Position numbers and translations under genes: made by a program. This document shows positions 46,429 to 57,381 of a stretch of 64,000 bases of DNA, piece after piece. The notes beneath the pieces are model-generated. The model worked only from the letters and a program-made list of their open reading frames with translations, had not been told where the DNA came from and made no database searches. The stretch is from Hydrangea macrophylla (lineage: Eukaryota; Streptophyta; Magnoliopsida; Cornales; Hydrangeaceae). Location of the stretch: assembly GCA_033977485.1 (NCBI GenBank), contig CM066995.1, forward strand, positions 49,165,162 to 49,229,161, written 5' to 3'. Position 1 is the stretch's first letter. Every line of letters starts with the position of its first letter.

Positions 46429-48982
46429 TTAATAAAGAGTAGGGAAGAAAGCGAGATCAGCTCGACCCCGGCCTCGAGCCTGGCGGGTTACACGCCTGAG
46501 AGGCTCCCCCTCTGACTTTGTCCCGCTCCCGCCACCCCTGCCTCTACCTCCGTCGCTACCTCCGCCGCTGCCTCCACCGCTACCGCCGCCTCGCCCCACG
46601 CCTCGTCCGGCATTGCCGTCTCCAGGAGTGTCGCTGAGGGGAATGCCGAACTGCTGGAGCCGCTGCTGAAGCTCCCCCACCTGCTGGGACAGGACTCTGA
46701 TCTCCTCCGCCTGAAATGTGAGGGAATGAATCCGGAAAGTGTTGAAAGGACAAATGAAACACTGAGAATAAAAGGTGAAGATAATACCTGAGCCCTCAGC
46801 TGAGCCGCGGCAGTCGTTCGAGCTCCCTCAGCCTAAGACCGGCAACCAGGAAGCAAGAGTAAGAGTTGATAAAAATAACCCAAGTTAAAGTTAAAAAAAA
46901 AAAAAAAAAACTGGAATGAGTTTCTTACCATCCACTCTAGTCCAAGGACCCACTGTCGCACACTGTAGGCGTACGCCAAGCCTTCTTCCGTATAAGCACG
47001 AGGGACGACGTCGTAATGAAGAGGAATAGTGGGGACCCCCTGGGAGAGTCGAGGAATCATCGTCAAAAATGGCTCGCCGAACGAGACGGTAGACATGGTC
47101 CAATCCCACTCGGGTAAGGCGGGAGGACGAGTAGCGGCAGGGACGGGCTGCAAACAAGATATAAGCATAAATAAAGAGTAAAAGGAAACTCATGAAAGAT
47201 TGAAGGAATCTTGTACTCACCCGAGTCACTTCCATCAGAGGGAAGTTCGGCATCAGCTTAGCAGCACGGAAAGCTGCGTATCCTATGGGAGGCTCCAAGA
47301 AACCATGAATACCCGAGCCAGCCAGAGCAGCCGTGAGCTCGCTACCCTGAAGCGTATCCGTGTTTCTCATAGAAACTGGAAGAGGGTGTGGCACAAAAAA
47401 CCCCGGAGCCGCCTGTGACTGCCTAGTCACCCTCTCTCCCAAATACCACGCCTGGGCCTCCGGCCCATCAATAAGCCACCTCATCGGATCCCATCCGCCC
47501 GATACCTGAATCCTCGCAGAAGCCTCGGGAAGCACCCTGAGCTATAACTGCCAGCGAACATACTCCTCCCTCAGGTTCATCAGGAAGTTCCTGAACGAAA
47601 TAAAATCATGTGCCCCAATCTTCCGTCCGACCCTATCCTTCGCCCATTTCAGCCCCTGGGGCATGACGAGGGCGTCGGCATCGCGTGTCTTGGGGGACAT
47701 CATGCGGAAGTACTCGTGGGACCAAATCTTCAATGAATAAAAAAAGAAAGAGGTCATGAGTCTCACAGTTTAAATAATCATCCGAAAGCATAATAAATAT
47801 TGAAATGGAAATAAAAGAAAGGACGTACCTCCCACACCCTCCAAAAATCGCCAGTAGAAGTCGGCCTGTCCCGGAAGATCTCTCCCATGTGCTTGTATAG
47901 GATGGCTAATCCTACACCAGCCTAGTCATACTCATGTATCTGGTCCATGCGCTCCAAAGAAGATACCTCGGTGACGGAGAACCGATCGCCCTTGGTGCTC
48001 CACAGGAAGCACCCTAGCATATTATACATCATGAAGCCCCGAGCCATCTGCTCATCGGTAAAGTTTGGTTTGCCCTGGAATGTGTCCATGAACCACTTGG
48101 CCGTGACCAAGGGCTCCTCCGGAACCGCTCCAAGCAACGCCTCCACCTGGTCCTAGTCTCTGGTCGCATCCAAGTACCGTAAGGGTTCTCCCCCGAATGG
48201 AATCCCTATAATCATACTGAAGCCAGGGGAGTCATCGTCATCTCCCCAAAATCAAAGTGGAAGGTATTGGTGGTATCCCACCACCTCTCCGCCAGCGCAT
48301 GGATCTGTCGTAGGTCGTTGGAGCTCTTCATCAAAAGTTTGACGAAGTCCCCAAAACCTGCATCACTGACGAACCCCTGTATGGTCTCGCTGAGCTCCCC
48401 GTACCACTCATACCCGTGAGCGAGGCTGCCATGCCCCTTTAGCACGACGACATTCAAAAGTCCTTGAGAAAAGTCGAAAGAAAAATAAGGGAATTGATAC
48501 AGGTGGAACTCCCGAAAGTTCAACAAACGTGAGGAATAATAATAAATTATGATTCGTCGGGCATAATATTCATAAAGTTCATGGGAAGTAAAATAGAAAT
48601 CTTGAATAAAGTATGCATGAAAACGCTACAAGCATGGTATTGGCAATCAAAATGAGACATTCAAAGTTATGATTCATTATACATTCCATTCATAAAGTTC
48701 TAAAATAAGAAAATTAAAAAGAAAAGGGGGAGCGTTTACCTCGCGCTTGAACGCGCGGGCAGATAAGTGATCATCAGGGTCCCGGAGCAAGAGTGTGGCG
48801 TCGGTATGATGAGTGGTCGTCGGGATGATGAGTTGCCGTATACTTGGCCTTCTTCTTTCTCCCCGAACTGTTCGCCATAGTCTGTCAAAGAGAAAGAGAG
48901 ATTCGCGCGTTAAATTCATAAAAAATTCAGAAAAACAATGAAATGAAAGCGATTAACTGAGTTTTGATCGAGTAGAACTAAC
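46429..48982 (-). pseudogene. Antisense multi-exon plant mobile domain gene of element F
   Basis: The minus-strand gene lies between pol and the 3' LTR. A leader intron (48982-48882, GTTAGT...GACAG) is followed by ATG at 48878 (MANSSGRKKKAKY). Exons with canonical GT/AG ends: 48881-48740, about 48462-47829, 47727-47221, 47147-46929, 46832-46788 and 46710-46429. The last four exons all join in phase 0. Exon 2 holds the domain core (RQIHALAERWWDTTNTFHFDFGE; WFMDTFQGKPNFTDEQ; LGCFLWSTKGDRF), like the plant mobile domain (PF10536). Exon 6 is a short coiled coil followed by a GGSGGGSGGGSDGGRG-type tail. Breaks: stops near 48154, 47922 (both where Trp is expected) and 47542 (Gln expected), and frame changes in exons 1 and 2. 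Confidence 0.75.
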
Positions 48983-49099
48983 CTGAGAGCCCCGGTAGAT
49001 CAATCCAAGCAAGAAAAGAGAAGAGGAAAATTTTCTCCAGAGAGATTTCGGGTTAGAGGGAGTTGAGAGAATGAAACGAAATGTAATGAACTCGGCGGT

Positions 49100-49260
49100 T
49101 TTAGCCACTGCCGCTCAACTGCAGCACTTGATTTTCGTGCCCGGCAGTCGGTGAACTACCGAGCGGCACTCGCTGACTGCCGCAATGGCACTACTCCGTG
49201 AGTGCCGCATGGCAGTCACTGACTACCGTGAAAAGTCACGTGTGCCGCGGTTAAGTCGGT
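49100..49260. repeat. GTGCCG/CGGCAGTC cluster upstream of the antisense gene
   Basis: CACTGCCGCTCAACTGC, CCGGCAGTCGGTG, GAGCGGCACTCG, GACTGCCG, GTGAGTGCCGC, GGCAGTCACTGAC and GTGTGCCGCGG lie 120-280 bp upstream of the leader intron of the minus-strand gene. They are the same words as in the LTRs of element F. Confidence 0.87.
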
Positions 49261-49413
49261 TCAAAGACCCTTCATTTTCCCCCAAGAATTCAAATCAGGT
49301 CCTGAAAATTGAACTTAAGCCCCCCAAAATTTGCCCTCATTGTACTTTTGGCCCCCGGGGTCGTTTTTAGGTTTAAATTGACTAAAAATTTTAAAAAAAA
49401 TTAGAATAAATTT

Positions 49414-49566
49414 GAGCCCGCGGGCTCCAAATTTTGAAAATTAAGATAAACTTGAACCTGTGGGTTCTAGATTTTGAAAATAAAGATGAAATTAAGCCCG
49501 CAGGCTCTAAATTTTGAAAAAAAAAAACAAAACAAAAAACTAGAATAGATTTGAGCCCGTGGGCTC
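49414..49566. repeat. Four GAGCCCGCGGGCTC-type palindromes in a degenerate tandem repeat
   Basis: Palindromes: GAGCCCGCGGGCTC (49414), GAACCTGTGGGTTC (49454), AGCCCGCAGGCT (49495) and GAGCCCGTGGGCTC (49553), each embedded in an AT-rich unit with ATTTTGAAAA. The second palindrome has A and T where the first has G and C, at paired positions. Confidence 0.85.
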
Positions 49567-49589
49567 TGAAGTTTTGATCACCTCATTCT

Positions 49590-50187
49590 GGGAATATAAC
49601 AAATTTATATTCCCGATCCTCGTAACAAATTTACGTCAATCCTTTGTCTTGAGAATGTAACGAATTTACATTCTCGGTCCTCGCAACCAATTTGCATTAA
49701 CCCCTGCTCTGAGAATATAACAAATTTATATTCTCGATCCTCGTAACAAATTTTTATCGATCCTTTGTCTTGAGAATGTAACGAATTTACATTCTCGGTT
49801 CTCGTAACCAATTTGCGTTAACCCCCGTTCTGAGAATATAACAAATTTATATCCTCCATCCTCGTAACAAATTTACGTTGATCCTTTATCTTGAAAATGT
49901 AACGAATTTACATTCTCGGTTCTCGCAACCAATTTGTGTTAACCCCCATTTTGAGATATAACAAATTTATATCCTCGATCCTCATAACAAATTTACGTCG
50001 ATCCTTTATCTTGAAAATGTAACGAATTTACATTCTCGATTCTCGCAACGAATTTGCGTTAACCCCCGCGCGTTCTGAGAATATAACAAATTTATATCCT
50101 CGATCCTCGTAACAAATTTACGTCGATCCTTTATCTTGAGAATGTAACGAATTTACATTCTCGGTTCTCGTAATGAATTTGCGTTAA
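49590..50187. repeat. Array of five ~121-bp units, each with four hairpins (20 hairpins)
   Basis: Each unit has four inverted repeats in fixed order: GAGAATATAA/TTATATTCTC, CGTAA/TTACG, GAGAATGTAA/TTACATTCTC and CGCAA/TTGCG. Each surrounds a 5-base loop of the form CNAAT. Units start at 49590, 49711, 49832, about 49953 and about 50077. In the first unit the outer arms are GGG and CCC instead of GAG and CTC. Linkers are GATCCT, TCGATCCTTTGTCTT, GGTTCT and TTAACCCCCGTTCT. There is no open frame. Confidence 0.93.
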
Positions 50188-50635
50188 CCCCAAAATTGAA
50201 TCAAAAGCATCTTCATGACCCCCATAACAAATTTTGCATCAGTCAAGAATCAGGTAATCTTCTCTGACTAACGCATCACGTAATGTGCGTCATACGTAGA
50301 GAAGACATGATAAGCATGACGCTTGCATAACCAGGTCTATTCAGGAATCACCATTACATGGCATGCACATCACGATAGGATAGGTGCATCCATCTGTGTG
50401 ACTACCTGCGTTTGTGTGTGGTTGACCCCGTGCCCGAACAACGCTTTGGTCTGATTCCTAATGGGATACGTAGGCAGCTCATCATGGAGCACGACCAATT
50501 AGAATTCCTCTGCGTGCTCACTTCCTTTTGCAACGCATTTTGTTTTTCCCTTTAATCCAACAGTTTGGTCATAGGCCTGTCTTCACACAGGCTTCGGCGT
50601 TCGCTTGCGGTTCGCGTTGCCCCACAAGCTCCGTC
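50188..50635 (+). other. 3' non-coding end of element F
   Basis: No gene. It carries the conserved GGATACGTAGGCA motif (50464-50476) with upstream ACAACGCTTTGGTCTGATTC, which parallels the copy after pol at 45270-45305. It leads to the polypurine tract. Confidence 0.65.
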
Positions 50636-50649
50636 GAAGAGGGGCAAAC
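50636..50649 (+). other. Polypurine tract of element F
   Basis: GAAGAGGGGCAAAC lies directly before the 3' LTR start TGTAGACATCCC. Confidence 0.8.
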
Positions 50650-53608
50650 TGTAGACATCCCAATTTTGACCAAACGTCGAATTAAGGAGAGTGTCACCTC
50701 CATATCCGATGATGACAAGGACCGAAAGATTCAAAGTGTTCCAAGCTCTTCAGAAAGTTCTCCAAACGCAGTAAAATTTTCACAGAATGAAATACCAGGT
50801 GTTTAGGAGAATGCGGGTATAAAACATCACTTTTGGAAAAGATCTTCGAAATTAAGTTTTTTTAAGAAAAAGGAGAAAAGAAAAGACCTAAAAAGGGGAA
50901 GTTCAACAGAAACCGGCACACGGCAGTTGTTTGCGGCACTCAGTGAGTGCCGAACGGCAGTCACAGAATGCCGGACTGGCATTTACTGAGTGCCGTCGAC
51001 AATTTTTGACTGTCGTTTGCTTTAACAGTCCGTATTTTATGGTACAATACGTATATGTATGCGGATAAAAACAAAAAACTGATAAAGTAAGGTTGACAAA
51101 AATGGGGCAATCAATAATTTGGCGCGACACTTACTGAGAGCCGCGCGGCAGTCATGGAATGCCGCCGCGGCTTTCACGGAGTGCCGCAGCGGCATCCACT
51201 GACTACCGCAAAGGATTTTTGACTGTCGCCTTCTGCAGTAGTCTGTCTATTTTCAGGAAGTACGTATTGTACCACCAAATGAGACATTTATACCAGTCTT
51301 TTACTCCGAATTCACTGAGAAAACTTGGTATTTTTGTCTATAAAAGAAGGAGGATCTTCCTTGGGAGAATACACAAGAAGTAGCTTCCACTACACTCACA
51401 CATATTTGAGAGAAAAAGAGAAAAAAAAAGCTAGAGGGAAGAGCTTGGAAGATCTTCAAAAGGAAGAAGCTTTGAGGATAGTTTGGAGGTGATCCTCTAA
51501 CCATAAGTTGTTTTTCTTCATTCTTTTGAACTTCTTAACACTACTTGGTCTTTTGATTAACCCCTTTTAGAAGTATTATTAGGGAACTTGCAAACTTTAA
51601 TTGCCTTTTCTTTTAGTTCCTTCTTTTCTTCCATACTTCACTTGAATCTAATGAGTTGGATCCCTTGATTCCATGAGAGCTTGTGCTCCCCCATAAGAGT
51701 CAAGGTTGATCATCCTTTATATAAGAGCAAGTAAATGAATCTAAACTCCTACCATGGTTTAGGATTCTCTAACTTACGGTTTCATGGAATCCCCTTCCAT
51801 ATTTCTTGAAAACCTATGAGTATTAGCTATGTTTGTTTGTACTTTCTCTCTTGAGATTCTTGAAGGCTCATGAGTATTAGTCATGTCTTCATCTCCAATG
51901 ACCATCAAATGGTAGGAGAAAATAGTTTGAGTCTAAGCCCATCTCTATGGTTTAGATTCATTATCTTAAGATTTCATGAAGTCTATTCATACTTCATTTG
52001 AAATCTACAAATATAAAGGTCTTTAGCCTCCAATGACCATCAAATGGTAGGAGAAAATGGTTTAGTTTAAGTCCAACTTCATGGTTTAATAGTTGGGGTT
52101 AACAAATAAAAGTTGAACTTGACAATGAAACAGTGGATTCATAAACCAATTTTAATCAAAGATTTTTGGTTCGAAATCTAACCGTTGGAATCAAGTGAAA
52201 CCAACGGGAAAATGTCACTAACTCAAAGTTCTACCACTGTAATTTTTTTTAAGGAGATTTCATGTTTAAAGTGGTTTGGTCATGAGTTTTGTGAAGTCAC
52301 TACAATCTGTCCAGAGTTTCAGAACAGTAACACTCTTTTAAAATAAGTAAATCAGAACCTTAATAAAGTATTTGTGACCCAAAATAATTTTTTCTAAGTA
52401 GATTAATGTATTAGGACGTCAGCCTAAAAAGAACAAAGCATTTCTGATCTTTTTGCTATTTTTAGAAAATCGCACAACAAATCTGGACAGAAGGTTGTAG
52501 AATGCTGAGTGATGTCTAGTTTTTGTCCAATTCCCGGAGATCCAACCGTTGAAACTCTGATTTCTTTTTTAGGTTAAAAACTAGACACACTGAGGCATCT
52601 TGTGTCCAAAATTCATCAAGTTCAAGCCACGGAAACCATGCTTTTTATTTCTTTAAAGTTATGATCTGCTCTCAGCAATTCCCAAAATTCTGCAAGTTTT
52701 AATCAATCTTATGAGTAATGGCTTAGATGATATTTTCATGAGTTAAAGTTCAAACCATGTCCCAATAATGATTAGTTAAGCTTGAACTCAAAGTTTAAGT
52801 GATCTCAATCATCGAGTATTTCACAATTTATTCTTGTTCATGTACATATTCATCCATATGGCTTGACACTTATAATTAGGAATTGGTTGTTTTAGATTTA
52901 ATTGCATTTGATAGATTTAAGCTAGAAATTCAGGGTTGTTATTTCTAACTTCGTATCTTGTATAGCATGTGGACCAACCCTTTGTTTTGCAGCGCTGTTA
53001 AGGTATGATTTCTTGAACTCCTCTTAATTTATTTTAATTTCTTGATTTTATCGATTTTCTTGACCTTTATGCGCGACACATCAGAATTAAGGGTTTTCCT
53101 TAAATGTATATATGTGGATTAGAGACTCTTTTCCTAGGTTTTATTTAATCGCATGCATTGCACGTTTAATATTCGCGGCTGGATCCCGGGTATGTTCTTT
53201 TGTTCTTTATTGCATATCATATTGCTTGCTACTTGAATTACGTGGCTTTTGAATGATATTTTGTAAATTGGTAATTTTACACCATTTTGACATGTTTGTG
53301 TAATGTATACGTATATCTATGTATTAGTTCAGGGCATTCTTAGATTAGTAACTCAATTAAAAGGATGTTAAGTAGAGGCCAATCGCGAGATAGGATGAGA
53401 AGGGGTGTTTTAGTCCGATGGGCTCCTTCCCTTCTCATTCCATAATCCCCGGACCTAGTTAATCTTTGGTTTCGCAAAAGATAAGTTGCTTTAAAATGGT
53501 TTCTTAATTTTCATTTTAAAAATTAAGTGGCGACTCATTTGTTTTGTATTTGAAATTTAAAAGAACTTTAAAAGAAAAGTTGTGGGTAAGAAAATTGCGA
53601 TATCCACA
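50650..53608 (+). repeat. 3' LTR of element F
   Basis: It is 2959 bp, starts TGTAGACATCCCAATTTTG, ends GATATCCACA and is followed by the target duplication GCAGT. It carries the same word clusters (50925-51240) and TATA box (about 51338) as the 5' copy. The two copies differ by scattered substitutions and one deletion of about 40 bp. Confidence 0.94.
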
Positions 53609-53613
53609 GCAGT

Positions 53614-54759
53614 GCATAAGTTTGTGTGCAAATCTAAAATATAAAATTATGATTAGAACGATACATAACCTAAAACGTATTATCATAACTTCAACAAATG
53701 TTTAGCAACATCCTCCCTTGCTTATCATTCTATAACAATCCAAGTTATCTAACAAGAAGTATCGAATCAAGATTGCAAAAACGTCGGTAACATCGTTTAT
53801 TTAAGTACAATCGAAATTTTTTTGAAAAAAATCAGTCATAATAATAAATGTGCATGTGAATGGATATCCCCAAACCTAAACCTTTCATTGTCCCCAATGA
53901 AACAATAAACTGAAAGAAAGGAGAGTACGTAAGTAACGAACGATAATATCTCGATCTCGACAATCACAAACAGGTGAACGTATAATAATACAGAATGAAT
54001 GTGCGAATGTTTCACCTGTCAATACTTGAGAACAAAAAATTACAAAAGAAAAAGAAATGGATATACATATATGTTTTATTTTTTTATTTTTTTAACAGAA
54101 ACTAAACGATAAGTAAAAAATGCAAAGAAAATAATTAAAACAAGCATAAACGTACTATGAAAACAAAGAACTCGATCTAAAAGGAATCTAAGTAAACAAA
54201 CATAAAATATAAATAGTTGACCAGGTTCGGGAGAAAAGGAGTAAGAAAACAAAGAGAAAAATCCAGAAAAAAACCCCCTCGCACGAGCGGACCGCGCGAG
54301 CAAGCTTCGCGCGCACAAGCTCCTCCGCGAGGGAATGCAGAGGCATATTTTATAAAACTTAAAAGAAAATCTCTAAGTCCAAGAATCGTGCGAGCAGGCC
54401 GCACGAACGAATCCCTCGTACGCGCGATTCTATGCACGAGATGATACTGAGGCAATATATAAAAAACGTTAAAAATTTTACTCTAAGGGGCAAACTCGTG
54501 CGAGCGGGCCGCGCGAGCGACGCATCGCGCGAACAGGTCGCACACGCGATATGCTGTTTTTCTCTTTTTTCACTTATTTTATGTAAATAACTTTAAAATA
54601 ACTTAATCCCGACCCCCAAACCTGACCAAAATGACCAAATCTGACTCAAAACTGACCCAAAATGAACAAAAATAAGAGAAATGGACGAAGTAAAGCTTGG
54701 GTTGCCTCCCAAGAACCGTTTTCTTTTACATTTTAAGCTAGACCATTCTAGCTCAAGAC
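53614..54759 (-). other. Non-coding tail of element E with GC-rich word clusters
   Basis: Element E resumes after element F. Three blocks (54278-54340, 54387-54440 and 54495-54552) contain CG-rich words such as CGCACGAGCGGACCGCGCGAGC, GTGCGAGCAGGCCGCACG and CGTGCGAGCGGGCCGCGCGAGC (each shortened or varied). These are the same style as in the LTR at 32567. No RT or integrase motif is present. Confidence 0.7.
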
Positions 54760-55542
54760 TCAAGGAGGTCGTAAATCAGAGTTTGTACCCTTTAGGGCAT
54801 TAGGTAGATTCCGGTGGAAAGCTGAAACCAGGTCGCTATGAGTTAAATCATTCGACGGTTCTCCTTTATTATGTTCAAATCGATTTCTCACCTTTCGAGT
54901 GAACTCGTCATTAGGGTCCTGATTATTCAAATTCATCCGCTCATTTTCCACTATATTATTCTCCTCACTCACCTTTATTACGTTATTAGGTTCAATCATT
55001 CGCCTTACCTCACTCTCCGCCTTACATAGGTAATCGTCATCCTTGGGAGGTTGATCAATAGCATTAAAGACATTTAGTTTTAAGTTCATGTTCCCAAATG
55101 ACACTTTCATTACCCCCGTTCAACAGTTGACACGAGCGTTAGCCGTAGCTAAGAATGGAAGACCTAGGATGACATGAGTGTATTTCCTAGCATCTAACAC
55201 GGGTTCGGTGTCAAGAACCATGAAATCGACAGGATTGTAACATTTATCAACTTTAACCAAAACGTCCTCGACGATTCCTCTAGGAATTTTAATAGAACGA
55301 TCCGCTAATTGTATAGTAGCGGCCGTAGGTTTAAGTTTACCTAAACCTAGTTGTTTATAGATGGAGTAAGGTAAAAGATTCACACTCGTCCCTAAGTCAA
55401 GGAGCGCCCAATGAATGACAGTGTCACCTATGACACAGGAAATCGTAGGTGTACCAGGATCCTTATACTTTGGAGGAGCATGTTGGAAAATCAAACTTAC
55501 TTTTTCTGTGAGGAATACCTTTTTCGAAATGTGACTACGCAA
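54760..55542 (-). pseudogene. Protease region of element E
   Basis: Two successive frames. The first (55542-55120) has FQHAPPKYKDPGTPTISCVI, the active site ALLDLGTSVNLLPYS (DLG in place of DSG/DTG, usual in Athila), QLADRSIKIPRGIVEDVLVK, and VILGLPFLATANA. It stops at 55120. The second (55110-54760) holds the linker toward RT (MKVSFGNMNLKLNVFNA) and ends without reaching any RT motif. Confidence 0.87.
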
Positions 55543-57381
55543 CTTGCGCTTTTGCGTGCATAGGTTTTTTTAGACATTTAGCATAAGCGGGAATTTGTTT
55601 TATCGCATCGAGGAATGGAATATTTATTTTCACTTGTTTAAACACCTCAAGTATATCCTCTATTTTTGACCATTTTCTTAGAAAAATGTGACGGTTCGTC
55701 GACGTTTGGTGGAAAGGGCATTTTCGGAATGTAGCTGGTTGGGATTGGTTCACTTTCTTTCCGAATTTTACTCGTATCCTCACCCTTTTCTTTATTCGAG
55801 TTAATGTGTACCTCTTTTTCTCTCGCATTTGAAATTTTAACAATTTCCTCCTCACAAATAGTCGTCCTAGTTGACACAGCGTTCACTTGCTCATTTGTAC
55901 CACCCACCTCATATTGTCCCTTAGGTTGTTGAATAGGTTGATTTGGTAACTTACTCTCGGTCAAACAATTTAGTGTATTAGCTATTTGTCCCACTTGGGA
56001 TTTCAGCTTTGCAATGGACTGTGTGTAAGAGTGTACTAATTGAATCACTAACCCAAAATTTTCAAGTGAGGCCAACACTTTCTCCTCAAATGCATTATTG
56101 CGTGGACGTGGAGGAGGTAGAGGGTTGGGTTGTATATATCCATATTGTTGAAATTGGGGTCGGTACATATTAGGAAAAATTATTCGGCATAGGATTATAA
56201 TTATTTTGTGAGAATTGTTGAATAGAGTTTATGTGTTGCTCTACGAATTCCAGAAATTGAGACGCGCAAGGACATGCAAGTATATTATGAGAAGGTTCGG
56301 AACATAATGCACATACTTCGTAAGAGGGTGCACTAGTCGTTTGGTTCATTGTCATAAGTCGGTCAAGTTTTTTAGATAGTTCTTGTATTTCAATTGACTG
56401 ACTCGACTCAAAACGCTCCTCTCGCTTGGGTTTAGGTGGAAGATATTCCTCAGGCCGGACCGATACAGCTTGGTGCATCGAATTCTCTCTTAATGTTTCA
56501 AAAATCTTCCATGCCTCGTCGGCGCTTTTGTGTAGGTAGGTACCCGCACAAACGACATCAACGGTATTACGAACGGAGGGAATAAGCCCTTTGTAGAAAA
56601 CCTGTACCAACTACCACTTAGGAACCTAATGATGTGGGCAAGATCGTAGTAATTCTTTAAATTTCTCCCAAGTGTCATAAAGTGTTTCCCCATCTTGCAT
56701 TACAAAGTTAGTTATTGATTTTCTTATCTGATTCGTACGCATAATAAGGAAAAACTTTTGTAAAAATGTGGTGTGTAAGGCTTCCCATGTTCTAATTGTG
56801 TTTGGCTCCAAAGATTGGAGCCAATATTTAGCTTTATCTTTTAAAGAGAATGGGAAGAGCCGCAATTTTAATTCATCATCAGTGAGATTTTGAATTTTTA
56901 AAGTAAAGCATATATCTTGAAAATCTCCCAAGTGTTGATAAGGGTCTTCGTTAACACAGCCGTGGAAAGAAGGAAGTAGCAAGATGGTAGATGACTTTAT
57001 CTCAAAGTGAGATGCCGACACCTCCGGTAAGTCAATACATGTTTGTGGCGTGTAAGTCGTCAGAATAAAGTAATCTCTAAGTGAAGGAGGCGGGGTTATA
57101 TTAGGACTTTTTACATTATTTCGGTTATTTCCGTTGTTTCCGTTGTTTCCTATGCCGGCCATTGGAATCGGTTCTATGTTAATGACACGTGATTTCTTTA
57201 GTCTTTTTAGGGTACTACGTATTTCGGATTCAAATAATGACGATAGTTTCGGTGTCGAATCGTCGTCTTGCATCAACTGAGCTCTAGAAGCTTGAGTTGA
57301 AGACTTAAGGACTCTAAGACTACGTTCAAGTTCAAGATTAAGCGGATGTAATTTAGGTTTACTTGAACGTGTACCAAACAT
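55543..57381 (-). pseudogene. Athila-type gag of element E
   Basis: The ATG at 57381 (MFGTRSSKPKLHPLNLELER) opens the frame. Core motifs are FSLKDKAKYWLQSLEPNTIR, TWEALHTTFLQKFF, GETLYDTWEKFKELLRSCPH, VQVFYKGLIPSVRNTVD and a zinc knuckle CALCSEPSHNILAC. A Gln/Pro-rich region (YRPQFQQYGYIQPNPLPPP) and IEDILEVFKQVKINIPFLDA, the Athila signature before protease, follow. Stops near 56626 and 56610, and frame changes near 56169 and 55650, break it. Confidence 0.9.

Larger units (their letters stand above)
34337..53608 (+). mobile_element. Element F: Tat/Ogre-like Ty3/gypsy retrotransposon, 19.3 kb, TSD GCAGT
   Basis: LTRs of about 3 kb (34337-37339 and 50650-53608) are flanked by GCAGT (34332-34336 and 53609-53613). 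The internal order is primer site, 1.2-kb leader, gag, protease, G-patch, RT, RNase H, second (archaeal-type) RNase H, integrase, poly-A run, antisense genes, palindrome arrays and polypurine tract. The second RNase H marks the Tat lineage. The very large size, G-patch and gag type resemble Ogre, but no separate ORF1 is seen before gag. A handful of frameshifts and stops disable it. It lies in element E. Confidence 0.95.

Noticed and set aside
46430..46762. Separate glycine-rich or Ala/Pro-rich proteins
   Set aside because: The Gly-rich frame is the last exon of the antisense gene. The other frame is its shadow.
49185..49370. Small gene on the plus strand starting MALLRECRMAVTDYREK
   Set aside because: It lies in the GTGCCG word cluster and the AT-rich flank, and has no domain or conserved context.
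49590..50187. CRISPR-like array of repeats and spacers
   Set aside because: This is a plant nuclear transposon. The linkers are as conserved as the palindromes, so there are no unique spacers.
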